A DNA stretch of 64,000 nt from Chlamydia ibidis 10-1398/6 (GTDB lineage Bacteria > Chlamydiota > Chlamydiia > Chlamydiales > Chlamydiaceae), in NCBI RefSeq assembly GCF_000454725.1, contig NZ_APJW01000001.1:186001-250000 (forward strand), written 5' to 3'. The first letter of the stretch is position 1, and every line of letters begins with the position of its first letter. Below are positions 62,563 through 64,000 of the stretch, one piece after another. The notes under the pieces were generated by a model. That model searched no databases. It had not been told where the DNA came from and was given only the letters and a program-made list of their open reading frames with translations. The position numbers and the translations under genes were made by a program.

Positions 62563-63714
62563 ATGGATTTTTCTCGGCTGTGTTTTGGTTATGTCCCCAA
62601 ACTTACATTTTCTAGTGTTAGAGATAGAGGTAGGGATAAAATACACTACATTCCGAATTCACAACATGTGGCTAAGAAGCTGATCTCAGGTTTGATTGCC
62701 TTGCTTGGTGTAAGTGCATTAGTCTGTAGCGTTCTGGCTGCTAGTATGTGTCATACGTTTATGCCAGCGATTGCTCTTCTAGTATTGGCAACTGTTTTGC
62801 TTGTTCTATCCTATCACCAATATTTAAAAGCATGGACTCGTTTAGAGATTCGTAATAGAACAACAGAAAAAATTGGTGCTCAACAGGTTTCTGAGTTGTC
62901 ATATTTCTCATTTTTAAGATCATGGCGGATGATTGCCTTAGGTAAATATCGCTTGGGGAAAAATGTGCATGTTTATGAGGGCAATCGTGAGGAACTACGT
63001 GCTGTGTTAAAATCACGCGTTGCTGTAAAAAACGGTGTGGCGCTTGTTCAAGAAATTGATTGCGAGTGTCCAAGCAAGCTGTCTACTGATTATCAAGAGG
63101 TTTTTTGTCTGCCAGATGAGGTGTCTTGTCACGCGCAACATACCTTGCAAGAAGGCGGTGTAGACCAGATTACGGCAGTCTCTTGGGTGAATAAGGGCAT
63201 AGATGTGAACCCCGAGGAACTTGTCTACATACCTATTTCAAGGATACGATCTAATACATGCTCCACTCCCAACAGTTTAGTTTCTTTGTATAAAGGACTA
63301 TATTTTCAAGCGTTTTCTTTAGCTGTGAAGAAGATGACTACTTCATCTACAGTTCATTCCGAAGGAGCATGCCTGTTAGTTTCTCCAATTGGAATTTGGA
63401 GGGATATGTCTGCTGAAGATAAGCATAGTGCAAAGGTTGTTTCTAAATTAGCATTCCTTCAAGCTGTTGAAGAGTTTGCGCAACACACGTTAGCTTCTGA
63501 AGCAAAGGTAACTATTCTCTTTATGGATCCCTATAGTGTTGCGCCGTTACGTTCTATTGACATTAATCTTCTTTTCCCCAGCTTAGAAAGATTAAGATTT
63601 GAAGACTTGTCCCCCGAGTCTCTTGTTGAGCAAGGACAGGGTTGTTCAGAATATTTTTGTAAGAAGAAAGAATCACCTAGGAAGTGGTTAAGATATTCAC
63701 GTTGCTTGTCTTAG
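62563..63714 (+). CDS. Inc-like protein of a chlamydia-specific family (DUF648-like)
   Basis: 383 aa. A bilobed membrane domain (about residues 40-62 and 66-86) follows a basic N-terminus, the arrangement of inclusion membrane proteins. The remainder is soluble. It includes LGKYRLGKNVHVYEGNREEL, DYQEVFCLPDEVSCHAQHTL and GVDQITAVSWVNKGIDVNPE, patterns I associate with the multi-copy DUF648 family of the non-trachomatis lineage. Function is unknown. It lies between the uppS operon and secD, at a likely lineage-specific insertion point. Confidence 0.8.
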   Translation: MDFSRLCFGYVPKLTFSSVRDRGRDKIHYIPNSQHVAKKLISGLIALLGVSALVCSVLAASMCHTFMPAIALLVLATVLLVLSYHQYLKAWTRLEIRNRTTEKIGAQQVSELSYFSFLRSWRMIALGKYRLGKNVHVYEGNREELRAVLKSRVAVKNGVALVQEIDCECPSKLSTDYQEVFCLPDEVSCHAQHTLQEGGVDQITAVSWVNKGIDVNPEELVYIPISRIRSNTCSTPNSLVSLYKGLYFQAFSLAVKKMTTSSTVHSEGACLLVSPIGIWRDMSAEDKHSAKVVSKLAFLQAVEEFAQHTLASEAKVTILFMDPYSVAPLRSIDINLLFPSLERLRFEDLSPESLVEQGQGCSEYFCKKKESPRKWLRYSRCLS

Positions 63715-63779
63715 TCTCCACTACAATCTTTTGTAATTTTTAGTGTTATCTTGGTTAGGATAGGATAGAGAAGTGTTTG

Positions 63780-63798
63780 GCAATGTGAAAAGCATTGC
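63780..63798 (+). terminator. Weak stem-loop after the DUF648-like gene
   Basis: GCAATG (63780-63785) pairs with CATTGC (63793-63798) around a 7-nt loop, 65 nt after the stop. It lacks a T-run, so only weak support exists. Confidence 0.3.
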
Positions 63799-63819
63799 TA
63801 GCAATTAATTTGTCTAGGT

Positions 63820-63848
63820 TTGACGATATTATTTTCAGTTGCTATTTT
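63820..63848 (+). promoter_or_regulatory. Predicted promoter of secD
   Basis: TTGACG at 63820-63825 and TATTTT at 63843-63848 are 17 nt apart. The implied start is near 63855, giving a leader of about 50 nt before the ATG at 63906. Confidence 0.5.
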
Positions 63849-63905
63849 GGTTCACTAGTGTCCCTTTTTAAAATCTTTCGTTAATTTAACAGATCGAGCT
63901 GCGCA

Positions 63906-64000
63906 ATGAAGCACAATTTTAAACGTAATTTGGGTATTATCGTTTTCGTTTTTACTTTAGCCCTGTATTACGTTATCCCGACATGTCTGTACTATGGCCG
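63906..64000 (+). CDS. secD: Protein translocase subunit SecD, 5' end only
   Basis: Only the first 31 codons lie in the window. They read MKHNFKRNLG followed by the hydrophobic IIVFVFTLALYYVIPTCLYYG, matching the first span of SecD; in chlamydiae SecD and SecF are fused in one large protein next to the DUF648-like gene. The call relies on these few residues and on gene order (CT448). The gene continues past the right edge. Confidence 0.7.
   Translation, partial: MKHNFKRNLGIIVFVFTLALYYVIPTCLYYG

Noticed and set aside
1..64000. CRISPR arrays, insertion sequences or prophage
   Set aside because: No regularly spaced repeats, transposase motifs or phage structural genes were seen.

Overview
The window is a compact, gene-dense, AT-rich bacterial chromosome segment from the family Chlamydiaceae. 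Markers are a Tarp effector next to murA, a MurA with Asp in place of the catalytic Cys, an NTP transporter of the plastid/parasite Tlc family, the CtcB/CtcC two-component pair, a SWIB-domain protein, LpxG, and inclusion-membrane (Inc)-type proteins. Several things point to the psittaci/caviae/felis/abortus/pneumoniae side of the family rather than C. trachomatis: a Tarp without obvious tyrosine-rich repeats but with four actin-binding-type repeats, a pyrE-like gene, and a large Inc-like gene between ctcC and ctcB. This species placement is inference. Names of the form CTnnn are C. trachomatis D locus numbers recalled from memory.

Layout. 0.1-6.7 kb: a tiny basic ribosome-type protein, mnmG and lplA (plus strand) face ndk, ruvA, ruvC, a coiled-coil protein and dnaB (minus strand). 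7-9.7 kb: tRNA-Ser, pgsA and the nucleotide transporter npt2. 9.7-15.4 kb: sohB, polA, coaE and rho in an overlapping plus-strand run. 15.5-21.3 kb: pyrE-like, glgC, a metallophosphoesterase, rsmD, a solute-binding lipoprotein, and hemH on the minus strand. 21.4-29.3 kb: two membrane proteins, a small lipoprotein, a gene-poor 0.96-kb gap that may hold a decayed gene, and oppABC with unusually large OppB and OppC. 29.3-35.3 kb: ogt, a YwqK/MORN-like secreted protein, pheT, a membrane-anchored protein, yidD and an RMD1-like protein. 35.4-39.2 kb: tRNA-Leu, a putatively exported phosphoribosyltransferase, a secreted beta-repeat protein, recO, an HsdR_N-type nuclease-fold protein, hpf and tRNA-Arg. 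39.3-45.3 kb: ctcC, the large Inc-like coiled-coil gene, ctcB, a small helical protein and tRNA-Leu. 45.3-53 kb: a lipoprotein, a HAD phosphatase, truA, ispD, lpxG, swib, frameshifted prfB, a GNAT, an SprT-like protein and yebC. 53-64 kb: tarp, murA, the uppS-cdsA-cmk-plsC-argS minus-strand operon, an Inc-like protein, and the start of secD.

Functionally, most of the window is housekeeping: tRNA modification and charging (mnmG, truA, pheT, argS, four tRNAs), replication/repair (dnaB, polA, ruvAC, recO, ogt), and envelope or lipid synthesis (pgsA, plsC, cdsA, uppS, ispD, lpxG, murA). Embedded in it are host-interaction genes (tarp, the Inc-like genes) and small exported proteins of unknown role. 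These lineage-specific genes sit at the edges of conserved blocks and next to tRNAs. No insertion sequence, prophage or CRISPR array is visible. prfB is read through an internal UGA by a programmed +1 frameshift. Compared with the C. trachomatis order, the window runs in reverse, except that the mnmG-to-CT503 block appears inverted next to dnaB.
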